From Lumnitzera littorea (Eukaryota > Streptophyta > Magnoliopsida > Myrtales > Combretaceae): a stretch of DNA of 64,000 nucleotides. Location of the stretch: positions 11,352,859 to 11,416,858 of the forward strand of contig JAMXBB010000009.1 of the NCBI GenBank assembly GCA_024138015.1, written 5' to 3'. A program made the position numbers and the translations under genes. The notes beneath the pieces are model-generated. The model had not been told where the DNA came from. It did not search any database and was given only the letters and a program-made list of their open reading frames with translations. Positions 63,201-64,000 of this stretch are shown here, one piece after another (within the stretch, counting starts at the first letter, position 1; every line of letters begins with the position of its first letter).

Positions 63201-63967
63201 TAATTTGGACACAAATTCTTGCAAAATGGCTACATTTTCCATTAATAGTACATGTATCAAACCTTATTACTAGGTTTATAGCTTGGCTAAATTTCTTGAG
63301 TGCTAATGGCACATAATATTCCAGTAGAAGTTCCGGTATTTGGATCTTGACTACTATGGCAAAAAAGAAGGATTGGGAAGCTTAGAAATTCGACTCCCAT
63401 CATTGCATAGCTAAAAAATGTCCATTAAGGAACCAAGAGCTGTTTTTAATAATAGTCCTTAGTCTTCTTAGTCATGAAAATTTATAATGTAGTAACCCCT
63501 TCCAATGCTTATAAGCTCAAAGGAGTTGGTAAGTTTCCACAGTTCTTTTAATTCTAGGATAATACAAGGTAACCAAGTGATCTTCCAAACAATTTAATAA
63601 TAAGGGCGTTTTTCCATAGAGCTCATATTTCTTGCTTTTCTGCTTTAGAGAATGAGACTATTGCCATGCCTAAAGATACGTTAGTTGATGCTTGGTTTTT
63701 CATATTTGAGAGTTCTACAAATTCATTTTGAGTGTCTTCTAAAGGTTTGTCATCCTCTATTTCATTCGAGCTATCATTTAAGAAGAAGCTATTCTCTAAG
63801 CTATCTTGAATTAATGAAGCTAGTTTTTTATAGGTCATTGTCCTTAATTCTTGTGTAGTGTAATGGCTATTTGCTGGAGCAAGATTGTTATCTGAGCATG
63901 TTATGTCCATAATTGGATTAGTATAAGCTCCATTATTAAGGGAGTGATTTGGGGGCTGATATAGCAA
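60218..63967 (-). pseudogene. LINE ORF1, endonuclease and RT start, decayed
   Basis: Minus-strand L1-type LINE. ORF1: N-terminal segment 63967-63623, followed by a DUF4283 domain in broken frames (IKLFGRSLGYLVLS after about 63610) and its end at 63312-63073 with FARICVQINFIKPLKQSILI. A CCHC knuckle, CFTCGHLDHTLKF, lacks the fourth ligand. ORF2: the endonuclease (EEP) shows WNVRGANSQRR-like sequence (about 61765), LPYDGF, and GDFNDIIAKENKWGG (about 61365-61320). The RT start shows FYKKCWSIVDYSVFQLIKDI (about 60440) and VSLYTTIYKIIKKVFIQNF (about 60275-60220), where the CACTA-like element cuts it. The RT resumes at 55260. The 5' end may lie beyond the window. Confidence 0.75.
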
Positions 63968-63974
63968 AGCCCCA

Positions 63975-64000
63975 AGAGAGAGAGAGAGAGAAGGGGGGGG
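63975..64000. repeat. (AG)n microsatellite and terminal G run
   Basis: Alternating AG from 63975 to 63991, then AA and eight Gs at the window edge. On the minus strand it directly precedes the LINE ORF1 region. Confidence 0.9.

Noticed and set aside
1..64000. CRISPR arrays, operons, tRNA or rRNA genes
   Set aside because: No regularly spaced repeats, no cloverleaf-forming sequences and no rRNA segments were seen; the window is plant nuclear DNA.

Overview
This is an AT-rich stretch of a nuclear flowering-plant chromosome, most likely a dicot, in draft assembly. The evidence is a spliced CYP92A-type cytochrome P450 with one phase-0 intron, several plant LINEs carrying DUF4283, zf-RVT and RNase H domains, a Ty1/copia element, several MITEs and two assembly gaps (a single N at 13830 and 140 Ns at 23763-23902). 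I see no bacterial genes, CRISPR arrays, tRNAs or rRNAs.

Only one gene looks intact: the P450 on the minus strand at 28523-30673 (two exons, 510 residues, all diagnostic P450 motifs present, TATA box at 30798-30806). A broken tandem relative lies about 6 kb away on the same strand (exon 2 at 20766-21270, exon 1 scrap at 22788-22890). The locus is therefore the remains of a small CYP92A cluster.

The rest is transposon debris, often nested. 1-7 kb: non-coding DNA with a degenerate terminal-inverted-repeat element (1858-2225) and a well-preserved Mutator-type MITE (6162-6999). 7.1-17.1 kb: one L1-type LINE on the plus strand, split by a ~1 kb insertion (7543-8527) and a ~3.5 kb LTR-like insertion (9650-13189). 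Its 3' part is present twice because 11375-13829 and 13831-16295 are nearly the same sequence on either side of a single N, very probably an unmerged contig overlap. 17-28 kb: non-coding DNA, the P450 pseudogene and the 140-N gap. 31.6-36.6 kb: a complete but decayed copia element on the minus strand, with two diverged LTRs, a primer-binding site, and gag, integrase, RT and RNase H remnants. 36.6-50.3 kb: no recognisable genes, but several repeat families, including a two-copy MITE with ~85-bp inverted ends (41242-41760 and 49053-49524), a diverged direct duplication (42776-43893 / 45366-47475) and an inverted pair (39118-39480 / 44880-45116). 50.9-51.8 kb: the 3' end of another LINE, minus strand. 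53.9-63.97 kb: a long, degenerate minus-strand LINE (ORF1, endonuclease, RT) whose RT is interrupted by a 4.9-kb insertion with CACTA-like ends (55330-60217). That insertion holds exon-like segments with splice signals, possibly fragments of a captured host gene.

I did not find a new biological system. The most useful observations are the apparent assembly duplication, the CACTA-in-LINE nesting with its possible captured exons, the two well-defined MITEs, and the intact/decayed CYP92A pair. Similarity statements are by-eye comparisons; family names rest on recognised protein motifs, not on database searches.
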